Shown: positions 1 to 6,933 of the stretch, one piece after another
How the letters are laid out: every line of letters begins with the position of its first letter
Position numbering within the stretch: position 1 is the first letter of the stretch
DNA from: Prosthecobacter debontii
Lineage (GTDB): Bacteria; Verrucomicrobiota; Verrucomicrobiia; Verrucomicrobiales; Akkermansiaceae
Direction: 5' to 3'
NCBI GenBank assembly: GCA_945870855.1
Contig: CAMBTP010000030.1
Coordinates: forward strand, 1-35,835
DNA length: 35,835 nucleotides
Position numbers and translations under genes: made by a program
Notes under the pieces: generated by a model
Database searches by the model: none
What the model saw: the letters and a program-made list of their open reading frames with translations, nothing else
What the model was told of the DNA's origin: nothing

Positions 1-72
1 TGCGGTTCAAAAATCTTCCCATTCGGACAGGCTGCAACCAGCTTACTTCGTATTTCCATCACGAACCCAAAA

Positions 73-114
73 AGCTGCGGATGAGAACCGCAGCAGTCAA
101 AAGCCTCCGGCGGT
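73..114 (+). repeat. REP-like hairpin repeat, copy 1
   Basis: A 7-bp perfect stem (GCTGCGG at 74-80, CCGCAGC at 88-94) encloses the 7-nt loop ATGAGAA. It is followed by a conserved tail of the form AGTCAAAAGCCTCCGGCGG. Three other copies in the window (6775-6817, 6892-6933, 14683-14724) share loop and tail but have different, still complementary, arm sequences. The layout resembles bacterial REP elements. No associated transposase is visible in the window. Confidence 0.75.
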
Positions 115-120
115 ATGGAT

Positions 121-297
121 ATGCGCAAGGACTTTTGGCAAATGGTATATCGCCCGCATTCAGTCCGAGCGTGCGGTGGAGAAGCCTATGCTCAAGCATC
201 CTGATTATGAAGCCCGTCTCAAAAAACGTGGGGCGATCGCTTCTTCACGCAGCAAGAAGTCGATGAGATGAGGGCATTCGAAACCGGCGAGCCATGA
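121..297 (+). pseudogene. Frameshifted C-terminal remnant of an unidentified gene
   Basis: One frame reads GKWYIARIQSERAVEK and continues through HPDYEARLKKRG. A different frame then gives DRFFTQQEVDEMRAFETGEP ending in TGA at 295-297. The pieces look like one C-terminal segment broken by a frameshift near 232-236. No family is recognised. No start codon or ribosome site is evident, and the upstream part is replaced by the hairpin repeat. It may simply be chance open frame, so the call is weak. Confidence 0.3.
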
Positions 298-357
298 TCC
301 GCGATTGGGAAATAGCTTGGCTTGTAAAAGGGATTTAGAACCCAGCTGTAAGTCTGA

Positions 358-2067
358 TCACCCCTGCGCCTTGCCGTGCTGGAGGCTGGCGTAGCGACCG
401 CCCTTTTCTAACAGCTCCTCATGCGTGCCTTGCTCGACGAGTTCGCCGTGGTGGAGGACGCAGATCTTATCGGCATTACGGATCGTGCTGAGGCGGTGCG
501 CGATGACGAAGGAGGTGCGATTGGCACGGAGGTTTTCGAGGGCTTGTTGGACGAGTTTTTCGGTGGTGTTGTCGAGGGCGGAGGTGGCTTCGTCTAACAG
601 AAGAAGTGGTGGATTTTTCAGCAATGCGCGGGCGATGGAGAGGCGTTGTTTTTCTCCGCCGGAGAAACGGATGCCGCGTTCGCCGGCCATCGTTTCGAGG
701 CCTTCGGGCAGGGCGCGGATGAACTCGGCGGCGTTGGCGGCCTCGAGAATTTTCCAGAGCTCCTCATCGCTGGCCTCGTGTTTGGCAAGCGTGAGGTTTT
801 CGCGGAGGGTGGTGTTGAAAAGGAAGGGTTCCTGGGTGACGAAGCCGGTATTGTCGCGGAGCCATTCCTTGGAGAGGCCGGAGAGTAGATTTCCATCTAA
901 CAGGATCTCGCCGGAGCTGGGCTCGTAGAAGCGGGAGAGGAGATTGAGAAAAGTGGATTTCCCCGAGCCGGTGGCTCCGACGAGGGCGATGGTCTGGCCG
1001 GGCTGGGCGGTGAGATTGATGTGCTTGAGCGCGGGAGCCTCGCCGCCGTAAGTGAAAGTGACATCGCGGAACTCGATCCTTCCGCTGAATGTTTCAGGGC
1101 ACTTCCCCTCAGTGAGATTCGATTCGTCCGGAGTGTCGATGATTTCGAAGAGACGCTTCGCAGATACTAGACCCTTAGTAAATGTCTGTGAGAGAGGGTT
1201 GATGCGCGAGATGGGATCGAATAGGAAACCCCACGCGACGAGGAAGGCAATGACCACACCCGGCGAGAGATCGCCCGTGAGAGCCCACCACGCACCGAAG
1301 GCGACCATTAGGATAATTCCAGATTCGGCGATGAAGGATACGGCGGGCCAGACGATGGCTTGGCCTTTCATGACATCCATGTGCTTGTCTCCCACCTTGC
1401 GGGATGCCTTGTCGAAATCGGAGAGCGCCTGCGGCTCCACGGTGTAGGCCTTGATCTGGCGGATGCCGGCGAGGTTGTCGTGGAGAATGGCATTGAGGGC
1501 GGAGGAGGCATCGGAAGAGGCGCTCCATTTCGGCTCCGCCTTTTTCGACCACCATGCGGTAAGCATGCCGATGAAGGGTAGCGGGATCAAAACGACCAAG
1601 GTAAGCTGCCATGAATGATAGAGCATGTAGCCGAGCACGATCAGGAACTGAAGGATCGCCGCGATAGCTTGGTCGAGTCCTTCGATGATGACGCGGTTCG
1701 TTGTGGGCACATCATTGGAGACGCGCGACATGATTTCCCCCGAGGAGTTTTTGTCGAACCACGGAATGGGTAGCCGCTGGAGTTTGTCATAAAGTTCGCA
1801 GCGGATGACGTGGGTTAGTTTTAGCTCGAGGTGGTTATTTAGAAAGGTGCGAAGGGTGAAAAGAATCTGGCGCGCAAGGATCGCGCCGACCCCGATGAGC
1901 GCGGTGGAAACGATAAGATCCGGGCGATTTTCCCCGATGATTGTATCGATGAAACGCATCGTCACGCCCGGCAGCACCAGCACCAGCGCGGTGCAGGCGA
2001 CGGCCATTAACAGGGAAAGGCCGCTGAGAAGCGGGAAGCGCAGGGTGTGGCGGATCAGGCGGATCAT
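358..2067 (-). CDS. ABC exporter, fused membrane and ATPase domains (MsbA/MdlB type)
   Basis: Predicted 569-residue half-transporter that would work as a homodimer in the inner membrane. The N-terminal ~300 residues are a six-helix transmembrane domain. The C-terminal nucleotide-binding domain has Walker A GATGSGKST near residue 365, the signature FSGGEKQRLS near 470, Walker B LLLLDEATSALD near 488 and the switch histidine in AHRLSTI near 522. All catalytic elements look intact. The open frame runs to 2223, but the extra 52 residues lack transporter character and overlap the divergent phosphatase gene. The ATG at 2065-2067, starting MIRLIRHTL, is therefore preferred. Substrate cannot be told; lipid or drug export is typical of the family. 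Confidence 0.9.
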   Translation of the reverse strand: MIRLIRHTLRFPLLSGLSLLMAVACTALVLVLPGVTMRFIDTIIGENRPDLIVSTALIGVGAILARQILFTLRTFLNNHLELKLTHVIRCELYDKLQRLPIPWFDKNSSGEIMSRVSNDVPTTNRVIIEGLDQAIAAILQFLIVLGYMLYHSWQLTLVVLIPLPFIGMLTAWWSKKAEPKWSASSDASSALNAILHDNLAGIRQIKAYTVEPQALSDFDKASRKVGDKHMDVMKGQAIVWPAVSFIAESGIILMVAFGAWWALTGDLSPGVVIAFLVAWGFLFDPISRINPLSQTFTKGLVSAKRLFEIIDTPDESNLTEGKCPETFSGRIEFRDVTFTYGGEAPALKHINLTAQPGQTIALVGATGSGKSTFLNLLSRFYEPSSGEILLDGNLLSGLSKEWLRDNTGFVTQEPFLFNTTLRENLTLAKHEASDEELWKILEAANAAEFIRALPEGLETMAGERGIRFSGGEKQRLSIARALLKNPPLLLLDEATSALDNTTEKLVQQALENLRANRTSFVIAHRLSTIRNADKICVLHHGELVEQGTHEELLEKGGRYASLQHGKAQG

Positions 2068-2168
2068 CCTCGGCAGCCTGTGATGAATTCGCACGCATGG
2101 CGAACCGCGATTTTGTACGCAGCGCCTTCTTTCTCGCCAAAGGCCGCTTGGCGTGGAGGATTCGATGA
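2068..2168. promoter_or_regulatory. Divergent intergenic region between the ABC exporter and the phosphatase
   Basis: This spacer should hold the promoters for both divergent genes if the shorter ABC start is right. A Shine-Dalgarno-like GGAGG at 2155-2159 lies nine bases before the phosphatase ATG at 2169. No convincing -35/-10 pair was identified by eye. Confidence 0.45.
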
Positions 2169-3563
2169 ATGAACACGTTTCTGAAAGTCGCCCTCGCACT
2201 AATGGTTTCCTGTATGGCCACACACGCTGAGGTCTATCTGGGCAACGGAATCAAGATCGGCGAGGTGGATTCCACATCTGCGATTGTCTGGGTGCGGCTG
2301 ACCGATGCCCCCGAGCGCCGCGCAGATGGCACACCGTTTAAGGATGCGGACGAGAAAGTTCCTGACGGGCTGAAACTGCGTGAAATGAAGGACAGCCTGA
2401 TGGGTGCGGCGGGCAGTGTGCGGCTACGCTATATGGCTGAGGGGGGTAAGGAAATCGCAACCGATTGGCAGAAAGTGGATACGAATCGCGATTTCACCGT
2501 GCAGATCGCGCTGGGCATGTTGAAACCGGCAACCACTTACTCGGTGATTGCGGAAGGTCAGGCTCCCAAAGAAAAATCGATTGCGGTTTGTGAAGGCAGC
2601 TTCACCACAGCGCCATCGCCGGATGTGGCCGCGCCCGTCCGCTTTGTGGCCGTTACCTGCCATGATTTTCCACGCCGCGATGATGGTGATCGTGGCCATC
2701 TCATCTATCCAGCGATGACGAAGTTAGATCCCCATTTCCTCGTCCATGCCGGCGATATCGAATACTACGACAAGCCCGGCCCTTTCGCGAAGTCCGCCGA
2801 GCTTGCCCGCTACAAATGGAACCGGCTCTACTCGCTTTCGAACCAGCGAACCTTCCACAACCGGCACGCGTCCTATTTCATGAAGGACGATCACGACACC
2901 TTGATGAACGATTGCTGGACCGGTCAGAAATACGGCGATCTTACCTGGGAGCAGGGACTCGCCATTTTCCGCGAGCAGTTCCCGATGGGGGGAAAACCTT
3001 ACCGCACCGTGCGCTGGGGAAAAGATCTGCAAATCTGGATGCTCGAAGGCCGCGATTTCCGCAGCCCCAACAACATCCCCGACGGCTCGGAGAAAACGAT
3101 CCTCGGCGCGGAGCAGAAGAAATGGCTCTTTGAGACCATGCGCGCGTCGGATGCCACTTTCCGCATCCTGATCAGCCCCACGCCCATCCTCGGGCCGGAT
3201 CGCGACGACAAGAATGACAACCTCGCGAACAAGGGCTTCACCCACGAGAGCGACGAAGTGCGCGCGATCCTCAACACTCTACCGGCCACCTACGTGATCT
3301 GTGGCGACCGCCATTGGCAATACGTCTCCCGTGAAAAAGAGGGCAGCGTTACCGAGTTCTCCTGCGGCCCGGGATCTGACTCGCACGCGGAGGGATTCTC
3401 GATGAAAAACCGCACTCCGGAACACCTTTTCCTCCGCATCAAGGGCGGCTTCCTCTCGGTGGAGGTGAATCGCGTGGGAGACCAACCACGGATCTTCTTT
3501 CGCCATCACGACGTGAGTGGAAAGATCGTCCACGAGGAAACTTTTTCCCGCCAACCCAACTGA
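2169..3563 (+). CDS. Secreted PhoD-like alkaline phosphatase/phosphodiesterase
   Basis: 464 residues. A Sec-type signal peptide covers residues 1-20 (MNTFLKVALALMVSCMATHA). A fibronectin-like N-terminal domain typical of PhoD proteins follows, then a metallophosphatase domain. Likely metal ligands lie in HAGDIEYYD (near residue 193), DDHD (near 240) and GDRHWQY (near 378). PhoD-family enzymes hydrolyse phosphate mono- or diesters outside the cytoplasm, usually with Ca and Fe. In this phylum the fold is common in extracellular polymer degradation and phosphate scavenging. The start is supported by GGAGG nine bases upstream. It may instead act on a different ester; the precise substrate is unknown. 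Confidence 0.85.
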   Translation: MNTFLKVALALMVSCMATHAEVYLGNGIKIGEVDSTSAIVWVRLTDAPERRADGTPFKDADEKVPDGLKLREMKDSLMGAAGSVRLRYMAEGGKEIATDWQKVDTNRDFTVQIALGMLKPATTYSVIAEGQAPKEKSIAVCEGSFTTAPSPDVAAPVRFVAVTCHDFPRRDDGDRGHLIYPAMTKLDPHFLVHAGDIEYYDKPGPFAKSAELARYKWNRLYSLSNQRTFHNRHASYFMKDDHDTLMNDCWTGQKYGDLTWEQGLAIFREQFPMGGKPYRTVRWGKDLQIWMLEGRDFRSPNNIPDGSEKTILGAEQKKWLFETMRASDATFRILISPTPILGPDRDDKNDNLANKGFTHESDEVRAILNTLPATYVICGDRHWQYVSREKEGSVTEFSCGPGSDSHAEGFSMKNRTPEHLFLRIKGGFLSVEVNRVGDQPRIFFRHHDVSGKIVHEETFSRQPN

Positions 3564-3607
3564 ACCATGAAAGCCCTCGCACCCTCCTATCCCTCACCGG
3601 CGATGAC

Positions 3608-3727
3608 ATGAACAACGACCTCGCTAAAGAGTCACAACACGCTGTTACCGTCGCGGAAATGAAGGCGCTGGTGAGCAAAAACTGGGAGGAAGAATTCGAG
3701 CCGAAGCGTGGTGGGGAGACGCGGTGA
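3608..3727 (+). pseudogene. Short sulfatase-like C-terminal remnant (tentative)
   Basis: The frame reads LTGDDMNNDLAKESQ and continues to MKALVSKNWEEEF before TGA at 3725-3727. The pattern 'LTGD..NDLAKE' followed by an amphipathic helix resembles the C-terminal tail of secreted sulfatases, which are abundant in Verrucomicrobiota. Only about 39 residues remain, so it cannot be functional as such. The similarity is from memory of the family and is weak. Confidence 0.3.
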
Positions 3728-3733
3728 GGCTTC

Positions 3734-4135
3734 TCACAGTTTCTCGGCCTCAGGTAACGCCGCCATCTTCCGGTCATTCGTAAGCGCTTTCATGCCCCGC
3801 GTCGCGTAGTCGTCCGCGATCAGTCGATCAAGAAGACCGCAGCCCGTCTCCGTCTTTAACGCTGTGAGAACAGCCGCTCCGTTAAGTGGAGCGCAAAGAC
3901 CGCTTGTGAGGACATCGTGCAAAGCGGATTTCGCATCTTCTTTAGAAACTGCATAATGGTGCTGTAGGGCAATATACGCTTCTCCGATCACCTGATTTGA
4001 AATGAAAAACTCCGCTCGCGGCTCGGCCTCCAGACGTTTCTCAAAAGCCCGCAACGTCTTTCTGTAGTCAGAATCGGGATCGCATGTCAGGAGTCGGACG
4101 AACACCGATGTGTCAATCCCGTAGCGATGGTTCAT
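3734..4135 (-). CDS. PIN-domain ribonuclease, VapC-like toxin
   Basis: About 133 residues starting MNHRYGIDTSVFVRLL at 4135. The first conserved acidic residue is in GIDTSVFVRLL. The second is in the FISNQVIGEAYIAL segment. Later acidic residues lie in GLLDRLIADDYA, and a further one (D in ALTNDRKM) follows. This is the usual quartet spacing of PIN nucleases. VapC toxins cut tRNA or rRNA when their antitoxin is lost. The upstream AbrB-type gene overlaps by 23 bases, a standard toxin-antitoxin layout. The open frame extends upstream to 4228 but that part lies inside the antitoxin gene. Confidence 0.8.
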   Translation of the reverse strand: MNHRYGIDTSVFVRLLTCDPDSDYRKTLRAFEKRLEAEPRAEFFISNQVIGEAYIALQHHYAVSKEDAKSALHDVLTSGLCAPLNGAAVLTALKTETGCGLLDRLIADDYATRGMKALTNDRKMAALPEAEKL

Positions 4136-4355
4136 GGTGTTGTTGGCGGAATGTATCCAGATCGAAGGGTTTCTTCCCCTTCTTGATCTTGCCACGCAAT
4201 GGAGCCAGCTTTGACCAGTCGATCCCACGCGCCCTCAGGAGAAATCCATCCGCGCGCGGCTGAATTTCCAGATGACTACCGGGGCCTGCCCCCAACGCAT
4301 CCAGCACCGCCGCCGGAAATGTCACCTGCCGCTTGCTTGTTACTTTGATGAGCAT
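4113..4355 (-). CDS. AbrB/MazE-fold antitoxin of the VapBC-like pair
   Basis: 80 residues starting at the ATG at 4353-4355. The N-terminal half (LIKVTSKRQVTFPAAVLDAL and the following GAGPGSHLEI) is a swapped-hairpin SpoVT-AbrB DNA-binding domain. The C-terminal tail (GKIKKGKKPFDLDTFRQQ) is a likely toxin-binding segment. Such antitoxins bind and neutralise the PIN toxin and repress their own promoter. The open frame extends to 4439, but the AbrB core begins right after the internal methionine. The spacer upstream (4356-4487) is shared with the divergent permease gene. Confidence 0.8.
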   Translation of the reverse strand: MLIKVTSKRQVTFPAAVLDALGAGPGSHLEIQPRADGFLLRARGIDWSKLAPLRGKIKKGKKPFDLDTFRQQHHEPSLRD

Positions 4356-4487
4356 GAGTAAATATTCAGACGCATTACTATTTTCGTCAAGAAGTAAGGC
4401 GGCACCTTGCTCGATTTTAGCGAAACTGTCATCCCTCATGACAAACCGCTTCCACCCCAGCCCTTAAAGCCCCACGCTCCGCAACAC

Positions 4488-5225
4488 ATGGCCGATGATC
4501 CGAAGCTGCTTATGATCGCGCTGGTAGCGGCGGTTTGCATCGGCGTGGCGAAGGCGGGGTTCAGTGGGATCTCGATGGTTTCCGTGGTGCTGCTAGCGGA
4601 GGTTTATGGAGCGAAGGCATCCGTCGGCCTCGCGCTGCCGCTGCTCATCGCGGCGGATCTGATGGCCTATCCAGCTTTTCTGAAACACGGCTCATGGAAG
4701 CCTGTGTGGAAACTTCTACCCGCCACGCTCGTCGGATTAGCGCTGGGTTGGTGGCTGCTGGGGAAAATTGATGACCAGATCGCGCGCCGCATCATCGGTG
4801 CCTGCGTGCTGCTGATGGTGCTGATCCAGGCGTTCCGGAAAATGAAGCCGGTGTTTTTCGATAAGCTGGTGGAATCACGCGGACTGGGCGTGGCGGCGGG
4901 CGCGATGGGTGGTTTCGCGACCATGCTGGCCAACGCAGCTGGCCCCGTGATCCAGCTCTATTTTCTCGCCCGCCGCCTACCGAAGATGGAGATGATCGGA
5001 ATTGGCGCGCGTTTTTTTCTGTTGGTGAACCTCATCAAAATCCCGCTCAACGCCCGCCTCGCCCTCATCACGCCGGACAGCCTATGGGAAAACGCGAAGC
5101 TTCTACCCGGCGTGTTCGCGGGCATCGTGCTGGGGCGGCTGCTCATTGGGCGCGTGCCACAGGCGGCCTTCGAGTGGATGGTTGTAGCCTTCTCCGCCGC
5201 CGCCGCGGTGAGGCTGCTTTGGTGA
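4488..5225 (+). CDS. TauE/SafE family sulfite/anion exporter
   Basis: About 245 residues starting MADDPKLLMIALVAAVCIGV. Roughly eight hydrophobic segments are visible. The N-terminal half carries the AKAGFSGISMV motif and the C-terminal half carries GGFATMLANAAGPVIQLY, the paired glycine-rich motifs of the TauE/SafE (formerly DUF81) permeases. Members move sulfite, sulfoacetate or other sulfonate products across the inner membrane; the substrate here is not known. The reading frame is open from 4407, but those 27 residues are proline-rich and overlap the toxin-antitoxin promoter region, so the internal ATG is preferred. Confidence 0.85.
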   Translation: MADDPKLLMIALVAAVCIGVAKAGFSGISMVSVVLLAEVYGAKASVGLALPLLIAADLMAYPAFLKHGSWKPVWKLLPATLVGLALGWWLLGKIDDQIARRIIGACVLLMVLIQAFRKMKPVFFDKLVESRGLGVAAGAMGGFATMLANAAGPVIQLYFLARRLPKMEMIGIGARFFLLVNLIKIPLNARLALITPDSLWENAKLLPGVFAGIVLGRLLIGRVPQAAFEWMVVAFSAAAAVRLLW

Positions 5226-5228
5226 AAA

Positions 5229-5861
5229 TCACGACCTAGCTTTCAATTCCTTAAACGCCTGATAGGCGAACATGCCCATAAAAATCGGCAGCAGAATGCT
5301 ATTCGTCATCGTGTAATAAAGCACTCCCATTCCGACAGCAACTACGATGGAGATCATCAGCGTGAGCTTGATCCGGCTTGGCCCGAGGATGGTTTGGAGA
5401 ATCCGACCGCCATCGAGCGGCAGCACGGGCAACAGGTTCAGAACCGCCCAACCAAAGCTGATCGCGTATAGCACCTTCACGAAATACATCGCCTGAAAGC
5501 TCATGCTAGGGAATAACTCCGCGAAAAAATAAACCACCAATCCGAGAACGATCTGAAGTGCCGGCCCCGCCGCCGTAACGAGGAAAGTCTGTGGCCGACT
5601 CAAGGGAGCGCCGCCACTGTAGGCCGCGTATCCGCCGAAAGCCTCTAACACAATTTCCACCCGTTTCCCAAAAGCCTTCGCCGTAAGGGCGTGCCCCAAC
5701 TCATGCACGAGGATAGAGATAAATCCCGCGATCAGGAAAAGGAGTAGTAGGAAAAACTCCTCCTTGGTTCTGGCGTGAATCGCGCCCCCGATGATAGCCA
5801 AAGACAGCCAGAACCAAGGCAGGACGCGAACCGGAATATTGAAGAGGGAAAATTGAATCAT
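5229..5861 (-). CDS. Membrane-embedded M50 zinc metallopeptidase (site-2 protease family)
   Basis: 210 residues, mostly transmembrane. HELGH near residue 54 supplies two zinc ligands and the catalytic glutamate. NLLPVLPLDGGR near residue 143 supplies the third ligand (the Asp of LDGG). The short form without PDZ or CBS domains resembles SpoIVFB/YwhC-type proteins. These cut membrane-anchored substrates within the bilayer. The substrate is unknown. The gene is convergent with the TauE/SafE permease, the two stop codons being only a few bases apart. Confidence 0.88.
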   Translation of the reverse strand: MIQFSLFNIPVRVLPWFWLSLAIIGGAIHARTKEEFFLLLLFLIAGFISILVHELGHALTAKAFGKRVEIVLEAFGGYAAYSGGAPLSRPQTFLVTAAGPALQIVLGLVVYFFAELFPSMSFQAMYFVKVLYAISFGWAVLNLLPVLPLDGGRILQTILGPSRIKLTLMISIVVAVGMGVLYYTMTNSILLPIFMGMFAYQAFKELKARS

Positions 5862-6078
5862 CCGCCGTTACTGGTAGGGTAGAAAGGGGGAATGCTCCAC
5901 CGCAATCTTCTCTGAAACGCAGGGCAAAAAAGTGCCGCCAGGAAACCGCGGCAAATGAGGACAAACTACCGTTGCTCCGATCAAGGCCTGGCGGGGTTCG
6001 CTTGCCTCACCTCTACGGCTCCTGACAGCAGCGAAAAACAAACCCGCCTCGACCCGAACCGCAACAACAAATCGCGTA
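5862..6078. other. Intergenic region between the M50 peptidase and trmB
   Basis: 217 bases without a supported gene. It contains the upstream region of the leftward M50 gene and the downstream region of the leftward trmB. Short open frames here carry no family signature. No clear terminator or RNA gene was recognised. Confidence 0.5.
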
Positions 6079-6690
6079 TTACGCCTTCACGCACCGAATC
6101 CGGTGCATCGATTTCCCCTCGGCCTCCCATTGGATCTGGAAATCTGTCTTCGGGTAGAAAAAGGAATCCTCCCCCCACGGCACGATCTCGAACAACCCAC
6201 TCGCATGTATTTTCTCGCAGGCATACTCGAAGTATTCCTCGTGATCTGTCATGAAAAGGAACTCGCCGCCGAGCTCCAGCGCGGCCTTTACCGCTTCCAA
6301 GAAAGAGATCTGCACAAGGCGGCGGCGGTGGTGCTTGAGCTTCGGCCAAGGATCCGGGCAAAGCAGGTGAATGCGGGAAACGGAAGCCTCTGGCAGCAGC
6401 CACTCCACCACATATTTCGAATCCAGCCGCAGGATGCGCGCGTTACCTAAGCCCGCCCGCTTGATCTTTTTCGCTACCTTTTTGCAACGCCCCAGCAACC
6501 TCTCCACCCCGATGAAATCCCGCTCTGGATGATGCCCCGCCAGCTCCACAAGAAACGACCCGTCCCCGCATCCGAGATCGATCTCCAACGGCCTATCCCC
6601 ACAGCGGATCTCCCCCAACTCCAGCCGCCGGAAATAATGCGGAGGGACGAACTCGGCTTCGGAAATCGGCGGGCGCGGCAAGATGTTCAT
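6079..6690 (-). CDS. trmB: tRNA (guanine-N7-)-methyltransferase TrmB
   Basis: 203 residues. It methylates N7 of guanine 46 in the tRNA variable loop using S-adenosylmethionine. The AdoMet site LEIDLGCGDGSFLVEL is near residue 40. PDPWPKLKHHRRR near residue 116 is the diagnostic TrmB motif, whose Asp is catalytic. The C-terminal TDFQ corresponds to the TD.E/Q motif contacting substrate. The ATG at 6688-6690 (MNILPRPP) was chosen over a TTG 15 bases upstream. Length matches the bacterial family. It is transcribed leftward, as is the M16 gene further upstream, but a pair of inverted repeats separates them, so co-transcription is uncertain. Confidence 0.93.
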   Translation of the reverse strand: MNILPRPPISEAEFVPPHYFRRLELGEIRCGDRPLEIDLGCGDGSFLVELAGHHPERDFIGVERLLGRCKKVAKKIKRAGLGNARILRLDSKYVVEWLLPEASVSRIHLLCPDPWPKLKHHRRRLVQISFLEAVKAALELGGEFLFMTDHEEYFEYACEKIHASGLFEIVPWGEDSFFYPKTDFQIQWEAEGKSMHRIRCVKA

Positions 6691-6774
6691 GCGCGGAACT
6701 CTCAACTTTCAAATTCCAAGATACAAGGAAGACGCGGAGGCAAAAAGGCTCGCGCATACGGCGTATGGGAGCGC

Positions 6775-6817
6775 GGCGCCGCAGGCCCTGGACTGCTGGG
6801 ATTCTTCATTCCCAGCT
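6775..6817 (-). repeat. REP-like hairpin repeat, copy 2 (inverted)
   Basis: Read on the minus strand: stem GCTGGGA, loop ATGAAGAA, stem TCCCAGC, then tail AGTCCAGGGCCTGCGGCGC. Plus-strand arms are at 6795-6801 and 6810-6816. Compared with copy 1 the last three stem bases have changed on both sides (CGG/CCG to GGA/TCC) with pairing retained. It faces copy 3 across about 75 bases. Confidence 0.75.
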
Positions 6818-6891
6818 TTTTGGGGGGATCATCGATCACCGGAGCGGCCGCTTGCTACCAGTTGTTCTCGTTCAAATTCACAAAACCAGAG

Positions 6892-6933
6892 AGCTGCGGA
6901 TAAGAACCGCAGCAGTCCAAAGCCTCCGGCGGT
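6892..6933 (+). repeat. REP-like hairpin repeat, copy 3, abutting the M16 stop codon
   Basis: Stem GCTGCGG (6893-6899), loop ATAAGAA, stem CCGCAGC (6907-6913), then tail AGTCCAAAGCCTCCGGCGG. It is nearly identical to copy 1. The repeat ends exactly where the stop codon of the leftward M16 peptidase gene begins (6934-6936). In the M16 transcript this hairpin would lie immediately after the stop codon. Confidence 0.75.

Larger units (their letters stand above)
1..357. other. Intergenic stretch with a hairpin repeat and a decayed coding remnant
   Basis: No intact gene is supported here. The stretch holds one copy of the REP-like hairpin (73-114) and a short frameshifted coding remnant (about 121-297). 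From 298 to 357 I see nothing recognisable before the stop codon of the ABC transporter gene, which reads leftward. Confidence 0.6.

Noticed and set aside
4135..4228. Longer N-terminus for the PIN toxin
   Set aside because: The extension is antitoxin coding sequence in another frame; the PIN fold begins right after the internal ATG.
5862..6078. Possible structured RNA (SRP-like) before trmB
   Set aside because: The conserved SRP tetraloop and internal-loop sequence were not found on either strand.
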